The notes beneath the pieces are model-generated. The model saw only the letters and a program-made list of their open reading frames with translations, had not been told where the DNA came from and ran no database searches. This document shows, one piece after another, positions 46,559-58,158 of a stretch of 64,000 nucleotides of DNA; position 1 is the stretch's first letter; each line of letters opens with the position of its first letter. This DNA is from Terrihalobacillus insolitus. GTDB taxonomy: Bacteria; Bacillota; Bacilli; Bacillales; Amphibacillaceae. A program made the translations under genes and the position numbers. Location of the stretch: assembly GCF_028416575.1 (NCBI RefSeq), contig NZ_JAMQKB010000009.1:1-64000 (forward strand), written 5' to 3'.

Positions 46559-47590
46559 ATGTTATCAGAAAGACAATTGTTCGTTTTACAAGTTATTATT
46601 GATGAATTCATCCAAACTGCACAGCCAATTGGCTCACGCGCCATTTCCAAGAAGGAAGAAATTTCTTACAGTTCAGCAACCATTCGAAATGAAATGGCAG
46701 ATTTGGAGGACATGGGTTTTATCGAAAAAACTCACTCATCTTCAGGGAGGGTACCTTCCGAAAAAGGCTACCGTTTTTATGTGGATCATTTGGTGTCACC
46801 ATTCAGGCTTTCCACAGAGGATCTTGTAACGATACAGGATACGTTTGAGCGAGAAATGCTAGAATTTGAACGTGTTGTTCAGAAATCGGCTACCGTTCTG
46901 TCTGACTTAACTAATTACACATCGATTATTCTAGGCCCTGAAGTGTTTGAGACAAAATTAAAACAGCTACAAATTATTCCGTTGACACCCCAAACAGCTG
47001 TTGCCATTTTAGTAACGAACACCGGCCATGTAGAACATCGTTCGTTTTCGGTTCCAGTAGAATTAGATGCTTCCGATTTGGAAAAAATGGTAAACATATT
47101 GAACGATAGACTACATGGAGTCCCACTTGTTGAATTGCATGATAAGCTTCTAACAGAAATAACTTATTTGATCCGTACGTATACGAAGGATTTTGAAGCA
47201 TCGTTTCAGTACTTACGAGCAGCGCTTTTTGATGAGCAACCAGTAAAGCTTTACTTTGGCGGGAAAACAAATATTTTAATGCAGCCTGAATTTAAGGATG
47301 TAAATAAAATCAGGACCTTATATTCGATGATTGAAGAAGAAGAGGAAATGGCTCGGTTAATCCGTACAAATTCAGATGGATTAAAGGTTACAATTGGCCA
47401 GGAAAATAAAAGCGTAGCAATGCAGGATTGTAGCTTAATTACTGCTACGTATTCTTTAGGAGACAAGCAAATGGGTACGATTGCTCTTTTAGGACCAACC
47501 AGAATGGAATATAGCCGAGTGATTACCCTTTTGAATGTACTTTCAGGTCAGTTATCAAAAACGTTTCAATCATGGTATCAAAACGGATAA
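46559..47590 (+). CDS. hrcA: HrcA, heat-inducible transcription repressor
   Basis: 343 aa. The N-terminal winged helix (LSERQLFVLQVIIDEFIQTAQPIGSRAISKK; SSATIRNEMADLE) and the GF(I)EKTHSSSGRVPSEKGYRFYVD signature are complete; a GAF-like dimerisation domain follows. It binds the CIRCE 16 bases upstream of its own start and so controls hrcA-grpE-dnaK. AGAGGTGATC precedes the ATG. Confidence 0.97.
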   Translation: MLSERQLFVLQVIIDEFIQTAQPIGSRAISKKEEISYSSATIRNEMADLEDMGFIEKTHSSSGRVPSEKGYRFYVDHLVSPFRLSTEDLVTIQDTFEREMLEFERVVQKSATVLSDLTNYTSIILGPEVFETKLKQLQIIPLTPQTAVAILVTNTGHVEHRSFSVPVELDASDLEKMVNILNDRLHGVPLVELHDKLLTEITYLIRTYTKDFEASFQYLRAALFDEQPVKLYFGGKTNILMQPEFKDVNKIRTLYSMIEEEEEMARLIRTNSDGLKVTIGQENKSVAMQDCSLITATYSLGDKQMGTIALLGPTRMEYSRVITLLNVLSGQLSKTFQSWYQNG

Positions 47591-47757
47591 TAGAGGGTAT
47601 ACCTGATAAGGTGGAAGTCTTACACAAGCCGTATTTTGGTTGCCTTTTTTGAACAGATTAAATTATTTTATTTCATCGTCATTTCGTGGTATATTCGTCG
47701 ATGTGTAAAAAATAGCTTTTTGATACTGGAAACACAGCTGAAGAGGAGGTGGCAGCA

Positions 47758-48330
47758 ATGGGTGAAAAAGAATATGCGCAAGCAGAAAAAGAAACAGAGG
47801 AAGAAGTTGTTGAACCAACATCTGAACAAGTAGATATACTTGATGAAGCAGGTAATGATGAAGAAGAAACAGCTACAGAATTATCAGAAATAGAGCAATT
47901 AAGACAAGAAAAAGATGAACTGTATCAAAGGTTATTAAGGGTGCAAGCGGAGTACGATAATTTCAGAAAACGTACCCAGAAAGAGAAAGAAGCAAGTCTT
48001 AAGTATCGGTCACTGGATGTAGTGTCTGAGCTTCTACCAGCACTGGACAATTTCGAGCGTGCACTTCAATTGGAAGTGAAAGATGAAACAGCGGCGAAAT
48101 TTGTAGAAGGAATGCAAATGGTGTACCGTCAATTACAAGATGCCTTAACAAAACAAGGTGTAGAAGAATTGAAAGCTGAAGGTGAACCGTTCGACCCACA
48201 TTTGCACCAAGCGGTTATGCAGGTTGAAGATGACCAGTATGAGTCGAATGTAGTGGTGGAGGTACTTCAAAAAGGATATAAACTAAAAGACCGTGTGATT
48301 CGACCTGCAATGGTCAAAGTAAATCAATAG
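47758..48330 (+). CDS. grpE: GrpE, nucleotide exchange factor of DnaK
   Basis: 190 aa from ATG 47758; GAGGAGG covers the in-frame GTG 47749, which is therefore rejected. Acidic N-terminal tail, a long coiled coil ([32 protein letters not shown]) and the C-terminal beta wing with [12 protein letters not shown] and [17 protein letters not shown]. Second gene of the hrcA operon. Confidence 0.96.
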   Translation: MGEKEYAQAEKETEEEVVEPTSEQVDILDEAGNDEEETATELSEIEQLRQEKDELYQRLLRVQAEYDNFRKRTQKEKEASLKYRSLDVVSELLPALDNFERALQLEVKDETAAKFVEGMQMVYRQLQDALTKQGVEELKAEGEPFDPHLHQAVMQVEDDQYESNVVVEVLQKGYKLKDRVIRPAMVKVNQ

Positions 48331-48346
48331 TTACATAGGTTTGTGA

Positions 48347-50203
<1,857 letters not shown>

Positions 50204-50231
50204 ACTCTCCTGTGTTAAATAAGGAATGAAA

Positions 50232-50270
50232 AAAAGTCAAAGTCAGGATCTCCTTGACTTTGACTTTTTT
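50232..50270 (+). terminator. Terminator between dnaK and dnaJ
   Basis: AAAAGTCAAAGTCA pairs with TGACTTTGACTTTT, followed by TT. It separates dnaJ from the CIRCE operon at least in part. Confidence 0.8.
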
Positions 50271-50320
50271 GCAGTTTACATGTTTGTGCTTATTATTTGG
50301 TGGCTTCCTCTTTAAAATAT

Positions 50321-50350
50321 TTGATTCGAAAAGCTGAATAATGTTATGAT
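50321..50350 (+). promoter_or_regulatory. Putative promoter of dnaJ
   Basis: TTGATT (50321-50326), 18-base spacer, TATGAT (50345-50350). No CIRCE is seen beside it. Confidence 0.45.
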
Positions 50351-50387
50351 AAATTTTATGCAATAGAGTCGGGAGAGTGATCGTTAA

Positions 50388-51512
50388 GTGAGTAAACGAG
50401 ATTATTATGATGTGCTTGGTGTCGGAAAAGACGCTTCAAAAGACGAGATTAAAAAGGCATATCGAAAGCTTGCAAGAAAATACCATCCAGATGTGAACAA
50501 AGAACCGGATGCTGCAGATAATTTTAAAGAAGCTAAGGAAGCCTATGAAGTTCTAGGAGATGATCAGAAGCGCGCCCAATACGATCAATTTGGTCATGCT
50601 GGCCCACAAAACCAAGGTTTTGGAGGCGGTTTTGGTGGTGCAGAGGACTTTGGTGGATTCGGTGACATATTTGATATGTTTTTCGGAGGTGGTCGTAGAC
50701 GTGATCCGAATGCACCTCGTCAAGGTGCAGATCTACAATATACGATGACGCTTGAATTTGAAGAGGCTATTTTTGGAAAGGAAACAGATATTGAAATTCC
50801 AAAAGAAGAAACCTGTGATACGTGCCATGGGTCTGGGGCAAAGCCTGGAACGAAACCTAAAACGTGTTCCCACTGTAATGGTTCTGGACAATTAAACACG
50901 GAACAAAATACCCCATTTGGTAGGGTCGTGAATCGCAGGGTGTGTCACCATTGTAATGGAACTGGTAAGATGATTCCTGAAAAATGTGCCACATGTGGTG
51001 GAGCAGGAAAGGTGAAAAAACGCAAAAAAATTCATATTAACATTCCTGCTGGTATCGATGAAGGACATCAAATTAGGGTTTCAGGACAGGGTGAACCTGG
51101 TGTGAATGGAGGTCCTCCTGGAGACTTGTATGTAGTTGTTCAAATTAAACCACATGACTTTTATGAGCGAGAGGGAGATCACATTTTTTGTGAAATGCCA
51201 ATCACCTTTGCACAAGCAGCATTAGGGGACGAAGTAGAAATCCCTACTGTTCACGGAAAAGTGATGTTGAAAGTGCCTGCAGGTACCCAAAACGGGAAAA
51301 CATTTAGGTTAAAAGATAAGGGAGCACCAAACGTAAGAGGTTATGGCAAAGGAGATCAACATGTAAAAATAGTCGTTGTTACACCTACTAACCTTACAGA
51401 TAGACAAAAAGAGTTGTTGCGCGAATTCAACGATATTTCTGGGAATCAACCAACAGACGAACAACATGGAACGTTTTTTCAACGTGTCAAAAAAGCGTTT
51501 AAAGGGGATTAA
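50388..51512 (+). CDS. dnaJ: DnaJ, Hsp40 co-chaperone
   Basis: 374 aa from GTG 50388 (GGGAGAGTG upstream). J domain with YHPDVNK, a Gly/Phe region ([17 protein letters not shown]), four CxxCxGxG zinc motifs ([32 protein letters not shown]) and the C-terminal substrate domain. It delivers clients to DnaK. It leads the dnaJ-prmA-rsmE-mtaB group. Confidence 0.98.
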   Translation: MSKRDYYDVLGVGKDASKDEIKKAYRKLARKYHPDVNKEPDAADNFKEAKEAYEVLGDDQKRAQYDQFGHAGPQNQGFGGGFGGAEDFGGFGDIFDMFFGGGRRRDPNAPRQGADLQYTMTLEFEEAIFGKETDIEIPKEETCDTCHGSGAKPGTKPKTCSHCNGSGQLNTEQNTPFGRVVNRRVCHHCNGTGKMIPEKCATCGGAGKVKKRKKIHINIPAGIDEGHQIRVSGQGEPGVNGGPPGDLYVVVQIKPHDFYEREGDHIFCEMPITFAQAALGDEVEIPTVHGKVMLKVPAGTQNGKTFRLKDKGAPNVRGYGKGDQHVKIVVVTPTNLTDRQKELLREFNDISGNQPTDEQHGTFFQRVKKAFKGD

Positions 51513-51575
51513 TCCTTGATCTACACGTAGGGTGTGAGATTTCTTCCAAATTTATGATGAAATGAGTTGATTTCT

Positions 51576-52517
51576 TTGAAGTGGTCTGAAGTTTGTATCC
51601 ATACTACTAATGAGGCAATCGAGCCGATTTCGAATATTTTACATGAGGCTGGCGCTAGTGGAGTAGTGATTGAAGACCCTAATGACCTGGTTAAAGAAAG
51701 AGAAACACCCTTTGGTGAGGTTTACGAATTAGACCCAGCAGACTATCCAGAAGAAGGGGTTTATATTAAGGCCTACCTAGCAGTTAACAGCTTTTTAGGA
51801 GAAACAGTAGATGAAATTAAACAGGCCATCAATAATCTTCTTATTTATGATTTTGATCTTGGAGCAAACCACATAACGATCAGTGAAGTAAATGAACAGG
51901 AATGGGCAACAGCTTGGAAGAAATATTATAAACCTGTCAAGATTTCTGAAAAAATAACAATAATCCCAACATGGGAAGAGTATTCACCAGTATCAAGTGA
52001 CGAAATCATCATTGAATTAGATCCAGGTATGGCATTTGGCACTGGAACACATCCAACTACTGTACTTAGTATTCAAGCATTGGAAAGAATATTAAAGCCA
52101 AACGATGTTGTCATTGATGTAGGCTCTGGTACTGGTGTACTAAGCATAGCTTCAGCATTACTTGGTGCTGAAAAAGTACACGCTTTTGATTTAGACGATT
52201 TAGCGGTAAAAATATCGGTGATTAATTCTAAATTAAATAAAGTAGAGGATAAAATAACTTCTGCACAAAATAATCTGCTTGATGGTGTAACAATAAAGGC
52301 AGACGTTATCGTTTCCAATATTCTTGCCGAAATTATCGTGCGCTTTGTTAAGGATGCTTATCTTTGTTTGAAGCCAGGCGGTGTTTTTATAACTTCTGGA
52401 ATTATTAATACAAAAAAACAGCTTGTAAAAGAAACATTAATTGCAGAAGGATTTGACATTATTGAAGTGAATAAAATGGAAGATTGGATTTCGATAACGG
52501 CTAAAAAGAATGATTAG
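51576..52517 (+). CDS. prmA: Ribosomal protein L11 methyltransferase
   Basis: 313 aa. The start TTG 51576 gives MKWSEVCIHTT, matching the family; TTG 51567 would add three residues. SAM motif DVGSGTGVLSIA (about 177-188), DPGMAFGTGTHPTT and VSNILAEII are the PrmA signatures. It trimethylates L11. The ribosome site is weak (ATGAGTTGAT). Confidence 0.94.
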   Translation: MKWSEVCIHTTNEAIEPISNILHEAGASGVVIEDPNDLVKERETPFGEVYELDPADYPEEGVYIKAYLAVNSFLGETVDEIKQAINNLLIYDFDLGANHITISEVNEQEWATAWKKYYKPVKISEKITIIPTWEEYSPVSSDEIIIELDPGMAFGTGTHPTTVLSIQALERILKPNDVVIDVGSGTGVLSIASALLGAEKVHAFDLDDLAVKISVINSKLNKVEDKITSAQNNLLDGVTIKADVIVSNILAEIIVRFVKDAYLCLKPGGVFITSGIINTKKQLVKETLIAEGFDIIEVNKMEDWISITAKKND

Positions 52518-52554
52518 ATTGCGATGAATTTGTTGTCATATACAGAGGAAGCGG

Positions 52555-53316
52555 GTGCTAAGGGTGCAGCGCTATTTTGTTTCAGAGGAAAACCTGTTGT
52601 CAGATAAAATAGTTATTAAGGGTGAGGATGTTCATCATATTGTGAAAGTAATGCGTATGAACGAAGGCGACAAAATCATTTGTAATGTACTTGACGGGCG
52701 AGCAGCAGTTTGTCAAATTCAATCTGTTTCAGACGCCTCTGTTGTGACAACTGTTTTGACATGGGAAACGAATTATACACAACTACCAATAAATGTTACG
52801 ATCGCCCAAGGGCTCCCAAAAGGTGATAAATTAGAACTTGTCCTGCAAAAAGGTACCGAACTTGGGGCTCATGAATTTCTACCTTTTCAAGCACAGCGAT
52901 CCATTGTAAAATGGGACAGTAAAAAAATGAAAAAAAAGATGGAGCGCTACCGAAAGATTGTAAAGGAAGCGAGCGAGCAGTCCCACCGAAATAATGTTCC
53001 ATCTATTTTATCTGTTGCAAGCTTCACAGAGCTATTAACGTATAGTTCCAAATTTAATCACAAAATAGTAGCGTTTGAAGAAGAAGCACGTTCACCGCAC
53101 TATCGTAAATTAAGTGAAGCGATCAATCAAATGAAACCGAATGAGTCCATATTAGCTTGCGTTGGACCAGAGGGTGGATTTTCAGATGAAGAGATCCAAT
53201 CCTTAAAGAAGCATGGGTTTCACACTGTACGATTGGGTCCTAGAATACTAAGAACGGAGACAGCGCCTTTGTATCTTCTAGCATGCATATCGTATCATTT
53301 TGAAGAATTGAGGTGA
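52555..53316 (+). CDS. rsmE: RsmE, 16S rRNA m3U1498 methyltransferase
   Basis: 253 aa. PUA-like N-terminus (VQRYFVSEENL; HHIVKVMRMNEGD) and a SPOUT knot with GLPKGDKLELVLQKGTELG, CVGPEGGFSDEE and LGPRILRTETAPLY. GTG 52555 has AGAGGAAG 5 bases away; GTG 52564 (MQRYF) is also possible by homology. It overlaps mtaB's upstream in-frame start codon. Confidence 0.94.
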   Translation: MLRVQRYFVSEENLLSDKIVIKGEDVHHIVKVMRMNEGDKIICNVLDGRAAVCQIQSVSDASVVTTVLTWETNYTQLPINVTIAQGLPKGDKLELVLQKGTELGAHEFLPFQAQRSIVKWDSKKMKKKMERYRKIVKEASEQSHRNNVPSILSVASFTELLTYSSKFNHKIVAFEEEARSPHYRKLSEAINQMKPNESILACVGPEGGFSDEEIQSLKKHGFHTVRLGPRILRTETAPLYLLACISYHFEELR

Positions 53317-53321
53317 TGAGA

Positions 53322-54674
53322 ATGCCTACTGTGGCGTTTCATACATTAGGATGTAAGGTAAATCATTATGAGACGGAAGGAATTTGGCAAAAGTTTGAAA
53401 CAGAAGGCTATGAACGCGTTGACTTTGACCGAACCTCTGATGTTTATGTTATCAATACATGCACTGTTACCAATACTGGAGATAAAAAAAGCAGACAGGT
53501 GATTCGTCGTGCCATTCGTAAAAACCCTGATGCAGTTGTATGTGTGACAGGCTGTTATGCCCAAACATCACCAGGAGAGATCATGGAAATTCCTGGGGTG
53601 GATGTAGTGGTCGGAACACAAAACCGCGGAAAAATGATCGAATACATTGAAGCACACAAAAAGGACCGTCAACCAATTAATGGCGTAACAAATATTATGA
53701 AAAATCGTGTGTTTGAAGAAATGGATGTTCCTGCTTTCACGGACAGAACACGCGCATCTTTAAAGATTCAAGAAGGATGCAACAACTTTTGTACATTTTG
53801 CATTATTCCTTGGTCAAGAGGATTATTAAGATCAAGGGATCCAGAGAATGTTTTAAAACAAGCTCAGCAGTTGGTTCATGCAGGTTATAAAGAGATTGTA
53901 CTTACTGGAATCCACACAGCTGGCTATGGCGAAGATATGAAAGATTATAATTTTGCTAAACTTCTTAGAGAGCTAGAGACAAAAGTGGATGGTTTGAAAC
54001 GAATTCGGATTTCTTCCATTGAGGCTAGTCAAATTACAGATGAAGTAATTGATGTATTAGATCAATCTGAAAAAATCGTTCGGCATCTACACATACCTCT
54101 TCAGTCTGGATCAGACACGGTTCTAAAGCGAATGAGAAGAAAATACTCGACTGATTTTTATAAAATGAAAGTCGAAAAAATAAAGCGTGCATTGCCAGGG
54201 TTAGCCATAACATCCGATGTAATCGTTGGTTTTCCAGGTGAAACAGAAGAAGAATTCATGGAAACATACGAATTTATTAAAGAGATTGGTTATTCTGAGC
54301 TTCATGTATTCCCGTTTTCTAAAAGAACTGGTACTCCAGCTGCTCGCATGAGTGATCAAGTGGATGATGATAGTAAAAACGAACGAGTACACCGTTTAAT
54401 TGAATTGTCCAATCAGCAAGCGAAACAGTATGCCTCGAAATATGAGGGGGAAGTATTGGAAGTTATACCAGAGGAACGATCGGATGAAGGGTCTGAAGAA
54501 AATATTTTTATAGGGTATACAGATAACTATCTAAAGGTCAAATTTCACGCAACAGATGATATGATTGGTAAAATTGTTCGCGTTAAAATAACAAAGGCTG
54601 GATATCCATACAATGATGGACAATTCGTGAGAGTAATGGATGAACCACATATTAAGGATAAAATTTCCTCTTAA
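53322..54674 (+). CDS. mtaB: MtaB (YqeV), tRNA ms2t6A37 methylthiotransferase
   Basis: 450 aa from ATG 53322 (GAGGTG upstream), giving MPTVAFHTLGCKVN. N-terminal cluster cysteines lie in LGCKVN, INTCTVTN and VTGCYAQ; the radical SAM motif is CNNFCTFCIIPWSRG; a TRAM domain ends the protein. It adds a methylthio group to t6A37 of tRNA-Lys. Confidence 0.95.
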   Translation: MPTVAFHTLGCKVNHYETEGIWQKFETEGYERVDFDRTSDVYVINTCTVTNTGDKKSRQVIRRAIRKNPDAVVCVTGCYAQTSPGEIMEIPGVDVVVGTQNRGKMIEYIEAHKKDRQPINGVTNIMKNRVFEEMDVPAFTDRTRASLKIQEGCNNFCTFCIIPWSRGLLRSRDPENVLKQAQQLVHAGYKEIVLTGIHTAGYGEDMKDYNFAKLLRELETKVDGLKRIRISSIEASQITDEVIDVLDQSEKIVRHLHIPLQSGSDTVLKRMRRKYSTDFYKMKVEKIKRALPGLAITSDVIVGFPGETEEEFMETYEFIKEIGYSELHVFPFSKRTGTPAARMSDQVDDDSKNERVHRLIELSNQQAKQYASKYEGEVLEVIPEERSDEGSEENIFIGYTDNYLKVKFHATDDMIGKIVRVKITKAGYPYNDGQFVRVMDEPHIKDKISS

Positions 54675-54700
54675 AAACCCGGTCTAAACCGGGTTTTTTT
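54674..54700 (+). terminator. Terminator after mtaB
   Basis: AAAACCCGGT pairs with ACCGGGTTTT around CTAA, then TTT. Compact and strong. Confidence 0.85.
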
Positions 54701-54784
54701 AGATAAGACAAACTTGGCGACTCCGTTTGGATAATGATATGATGTAATAGAAATGATAATTGTTATGAAAGGAAGCGTGCTAAA

Positions 54785-55456
54785 TTGACTAAAAATCTAG
54801 CTAAATATATTGATCATACACAGCTTAAAGCGGATACGAAACAAGAGAAAATAGATCTAATAATCGGGGAAGCGATAGCGTTTCATTTTGCTTCCGTTTG
54901 TGTGAATCCATATTGGGTATCTTACTGTTACAATAGGTTAAAAGATACCGATGTCAAAGTATGTACGGTTATCGGTTTCCCATTAGGGGCAACGACATCC
55001 AAAACAAAAGCATATGAAACAGTGGATGCGATTGAAAGTGGAGCAACAGAAGTCGACATGGTCATCAATGTAGGTGCACTTAAATCAAAGCAGTATGACG
55101 TTGTAAAACAAGATATAGAAGCCGTTGTTGACGCTGCAAAAGGAAAGGCACTTACAAAAGTCATTATCGAAACATCACTATTATCGAATGAAGAAAAAGT
55201 AAAAGCGTGTGAGATTGCAAAAGAAGCAGGAGCAGATTTCGTCAAAACATCAACCGGTTTTTCTGGTGGTGGTGCTACGGTGGAAGATATTGTTTTGATG
55301 AGGAATACGGTTGGCAGTGACATCGGAGTAAAAGCTTCAGGTGGTGTTCGTGACTTGAAAACGACAGAAGCAATGATTGATGCCGGAGCTACTAGAATTG
55401 GAGCTAGTGCTGGTGTTAAGATCGTTTCTGGAGGGGAAGGGAACTCTGATTATTAA
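54785..55456 (+). CDS. deoC: Deoxyribose-phosphate aldolase
   Basis: 223 aa from TTG 54785 (AAGGAAG 9 bases upstream). [13 protein letters not shown] at the start, CVNPYWV, the Schiff-base lysine in [15 protein letters not shown] and VKASGGVRD are the class I aldolase signatures. It cleaves deoxyribose-5-phosphate in nucleoside catabolism. In B. subtilis deoC lies elsewhere with nupC and pdp; here it stands alone between mtaB and the Na/Pi transporter. Confidence 0.95.
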   Translation: MTKNLAKYIDHTQLKADTKQEKIDLIIGEAIAFHFASVCVNPYWVSYCYNRLKDTDVKVCTVIGFPLGATTSKTKAYETVDAIESGATEVDMVINVGALKSKQYDVVKQDIEAVVDAAKGKALTKVIIETSLLSNEEKVKACEIAKEAGADFVKTSTGFSGGGATVEDIVLMRNTVGSDIGVKASGGVRDLKTTEAMIDAGATRIGASAGVKIVSGGEGNSDY

Positions 55457-55497
55457 AGAATTTTTAGCGGACTGAGAGTCCGCTAAAAATTCTTTAA
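55453..55497. terminator. Bidirectional terminator between deoC and yqeW
   Basis: A perfect inverted repeat with 21-base arms (55453-55473 and 55477-55497; core TTTTTAGCGGACT/AGTCCGCTAAAAA) and a 3-base GAG loop. It overlaps the deoC stop and closes the convergent yqeW gene too. Confidence 0.9.
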
Positions 55498-55503
55498 ATA
55501 AGT

Positions 55504-56442
55504 TCAAACGCGACGTTGTTTATCTCCATGAAAAAATAGAATAAATCGCTCAAATAGATGAATAAATGGTAGAAATAGAAGAACTGTTAGTACATTAAAT
55601 AATACAGATATGTGTGCTAGCTGTTCCCTTGGTACGTCCGATAAAAGGATAGCAGTGTTAGATAATGTGTAAAGAAACGGAAGGAAAATCAGAACCCCAA
55701 AAATGTTAAACCAAACATGTGCCATGGCAACCAAATGGGTCTTTTTACCGGCTCCAATTGTTGCAAGCAATGCGGTGATACAGGTACCTATATTTGCTCC
55801 AAGAACAATAGCGATTGCAGGCGTAATGTCTACTAGTTCCTCTTGTAAGAAACTCATCGTTATCCCAATCGTTGCACTAGAGGATTGTATAATTGCTGTC
55901 ACGATTGTGCCAATCAACACCCCTATGGATGGATTTTCATTTGCATATTCAAAACCGTCAGTTAGAATCGTAAATCTACTAATCATTGGTGTTAAGGTTT
56001 CAAAACCATTCAAAGCAACAAAAATACTTCCGATGCCAAAAAGAACACAGCCGATACCGAAATAAATTCGTTTCGGAAGCAACATCAGTATGGCACCTAT
56101 TATTAAAACAAATGGTGCTGGTATCAGTGAGGACATTGTTAAAAGCTCACCAGTAACAGTTGTTCCAATGTTTGCCCCCAAAATAATTCCAATCGATTGC
56201 CTAAAGGTAAGCATGCCTACACTTACAAACCCAATGGTTAAAACGACTGTAATAGAGCTGCTTTGTAAAACTGCTGTTACAATAAATCCTGTAAGAATTC
56301 CTACATACGGTGAGCTCGTAAATCGTGTTAACATGGATTGCATTTTATTGTAAGAAAGCTGATATAAACCGATTCGCAGCACGCTCATCCCAAGAAAAAA
56401 AATCATAAGAAAAACTGCTGTTAAAGACAACAGATCTGCCAC
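55504..56442 (-). CDS. yqeW: YqeW, Na/Pi-cotransporter family protein
   Basis: 312 aa, about 8-9 membrane helices in two inverted halves. Each half has the signature pair: LQSSSITVVLTIGF with GANIGTTVTGELL, then IQSSSATIGITMSF with GANIGTCITALLA. This is the NptA/PhoU-less type. It probably moves phosphate with sodium. TAGAGGTGAAGTGTTG precedes the ATG. Confidence 0.88.
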   Translation of the reverse strand: MADLLSLTAVFLMIFFLGMSVLRIGLYQLSYNKMQSMLTRFTSSPYVGILTGFIVTAVLQSSSITVVLTIGFVSVGMLTFRQSIGIILGANIGTTVTGELLTMSSLIPAPFVLIIGAILMLLPKRIYFGIGCVLFGIGSIFVALNGFETLTPMISRFTILTDGFEYANENPSIGVLIGTIVTAIIQSSSATIGITMSFLQEELVDITPAIAIVLGANIGTCITALLATIGAGKKTHLVAMAHVWFNIFGVLIFLPFLYTLSNTAILLSDVPREQLAHISVLFNVLTVLLFLPFIHLFERFILFFHGDKQRRV

Positions 56443-56497
56443 AACACTTCACCTCTATACCATTGTATGGACAAGGGGTCAAAACATGAACATTTTT

Positions 56498-56676
56498 CTA
56501 TAAGAGGTTGTTCAAAAAGTCACCAAATGATAAGCTGCGCATCTCTTCGTTGGCTTGTTTTTCTGGTGCTCATGTAGGTTATATCTACACTGCGCTCCTC
56601 AAAACTACGCTGCCTCGACCTGCTTGCTTCTAATTCGGCGACTTTTTGAACACGCACTATAAGAGGTTGTTCAAAA
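56498..56676. repeat. Full copy of the dispersed palindromic intergenic repeat
   Basis: Inner arms GTTCAAAAAGTC (56510-56521) and GACTTTTTGAAC (56640-56651) are perfect inverted repeats. CTATAAGAGGTTGTTCAAAA occurs directly at both outer ends (56498-56517 and 56657-56676). CACCAAATGATAAGCTGCGC is shared with the copy at 63173-63254. No coding region inside; the layout resembles a small non-autonomous element. Confidence 0.7.
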
Positions 56677-56702
56677 TCATACACTATTTAAAGTTGTGCT
56701 CT

Positions 56703-56765
56703 GGAAGCTTGTCATTCTTATAGATCAATTCTAAAAATAAGTTGACCTAAAAAAATCAATATATT
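56703..56765. repeat. Left 63-bp direct repeat: upstream half of the rpsU promoter
   Basis: 62 of 63 bases match 59291-59353. It includes TTGACC and the whole spacer but stops at the first base of the -10 element, which here is replaced (TCCTGA), so this copy should not fire. Confidence 0.9.
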
Positions 56766-56796
56766 CCTGATTTTTGCAGTTAAAACAAAAACAAAA

Positions 56797-56836
56797 CCAG
56801 CCAGAGAGCCCATATGTTTATTGGTTCTGTGGCTGG
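56797..56836 (-). terminator. Minus-strand terminator of a decayed gene
   Basis: CCAGCCA pairs with TGGCTGG, with further pairing inside (AGA/TCT, CC/GG). On the minus strand it is followed by TTTTGTTTTTGTTTT, so it serves the remnant at 56860-57012. Confidence 0.6.
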
Positions 56837-56859
56837 GTTGTCAAAAAGTTGTAGGGTTT

Positions 56860-57012
56860 TTACTCTTTTTTTGTTGCTCCTAAATTTATTTTTCCGATTG
56901 TCATATATTTCTTCCCAAAATCAATATCCAATTTTTTATCCCGGAAACATCAATAATATCAACGCCTCCAGGTAAATTGTTAATCAATCGTGCTGTAAAA
57001 TTGGAAATTTAC
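56860..57012 (-). pseudogene. C-terminal remnant of an unrecognised gene
   Basis: On the minus strand one frame reads NFTARLINNLPGGVDIIDVSG, then a shifted frame reads DIDFGKKYMTIGKINLGA and TKKE-stop, followed by the terminator at 56797-56836. A stop lies just upstream of the first part. A second minus-strand fragment (57087-57182, VIDNDNFNELLKDLVHLL) may come from the same gene. I do not recognise the protein. Confidence 0.4.
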
Positions 57013-57020
57013 ACTTGACA

Positions 57021-57049
57021 ATTACAATATAATTTGAAATTATTGTAAT
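57021..57049. promoter_or_regulatory. Operator-like palindrome in the island
   Basis: ATTACAATA (57021-57029) and TATTGTAAT (57041-57049) are perfect 9-base inverted arms, directly after a TTGACA (57015-57020). No convincing -10 follows at 17 bases. It lies 380 bases before the secreted-protein gene; the gap 57050-57426 otherwise holds only AT-rich DNA and the fragment noted above. Confidence 0.35.
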
Positions 57050-57426
57050 ATAAAGAACAGTTGAAATATTAGTGTAAAAAGAAGCCTCATATTTCCCTAA
57101 GTTTTTTACATGCCAGTAAATGAACTAGGTCTTTCAATAATTCATTAAAATTGTCGTTGTCTATGACAAAAAAATCATCTATCTAATAATTAAAAACACA
57201 ACTTATAGCATTATATTTATAAGAAATTTTAGTACTGTATTTATTTTTATTCAAACTATTCTGCATATCGAGAGGAGGTATAAAAAGAGACTAGAGAGAG
57301 GTGGTAAGTAAATAAGTGAATTTACTTTTATCCTTAGTAATGTCATAAAAGAATCGTATGCAAGTGTTAAATCGAATTTTTTAACCAAAACTAATTTAAA
57401 TCTATTAAAATGGGGGAAAAACATTA

Positions 57427-58126
57427 ATGATAAAACAGAAACCAATTAATATTATTTCCTCAGTTTTAATTTGTGCATCCCTGTTTGTAGCAAGTGGATT
57501 ATCAGTAAATGCAAAATCAGCACCTAATAAAGACACATATAATGTTGATAATGTTCAAGGAGCATATTATTATGTAGATGGTGTTAGGTATGAAGTTCCA
57601 AAAGAAGAGTATGGAAATTATTTCAGTGATGATTCAATTACTAGACTACCATACGATCCAGTGGGTAAAAAAGATAAACTAGATTATCCGCAAAAAGCAT
57701 ATGCATGTGCCGCCGGAGAAGAATTTGCTGGAACTAAAACATCTTCTGGATTTCAACTAGGGAAGTCTGGTACAAGGATTATAAATGACACACAAGACCC
57801 AGTAACTAAAACCTCTCAGCTCAGTAGCTCAACAACTATCTCTGGTAAAGTAACTGGTGAAGGAGGTTGGGACTGGGGAGTAATCGAAGCAAATGTTGGA
57901 TTTGAGATAGGCGGTAGTAAAACTTGGTATATATCTGATTCAACAGAAATAACTGTACGTCCCTGGCTATTGGGGTTGGATTGACTATGGTACAATTTCT
58001 GAGACTTGGAAGGGAGACTATTATTATCTAACTAGTGACTGTAGACAACAAGACACTATTTATATAAGTGTAAATGGCCCAAAGTATAGGGCTGAAAATC
58101 CTGTATCTGAACCTTATCCATATTAA
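57427..58126 (+). pseudogene. Unrecognised secreted protein, frameshifted near the C-terminus
   Basis: The frame from ATG 57427 gives 185 aa: a clear signal peptide (basic start, helix IISSVLICASLFVASGLSV, cleavage after VNA), then a polar, tyrosine-rich domain (VQGAYYYVDGVRYEVPKEEY) and a beta-rich stretch (TTISGKVTGEGGWDWGVIEA; GGSKTWYISDSTEITVRPW) ending LLGLD at 57984. One extra base near 57967 breaks it: the +1-shifted frame continues from 57968 as YWGWIDYGTISETWKGDYYY ... YISVNGPKYRAENP to a stop at 58126, in the same aromatic-rich style. Without that base the protein would be about 238 aa. Family not recognised. The lipoprotein gene follows within 40 bases. Confidence 0.65.
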
Positions 58127-58158
58127 TAGAAATCATTATGAAACAGAATGGAGCTATT

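Noticed and set aside
55453..55497. 21-base palindrome as an integration (att) site
   Set aside because: It overlaps the deoC stop, lies between convergent genes and has A/T tails on both sides, which fits a bidirectional terminator.
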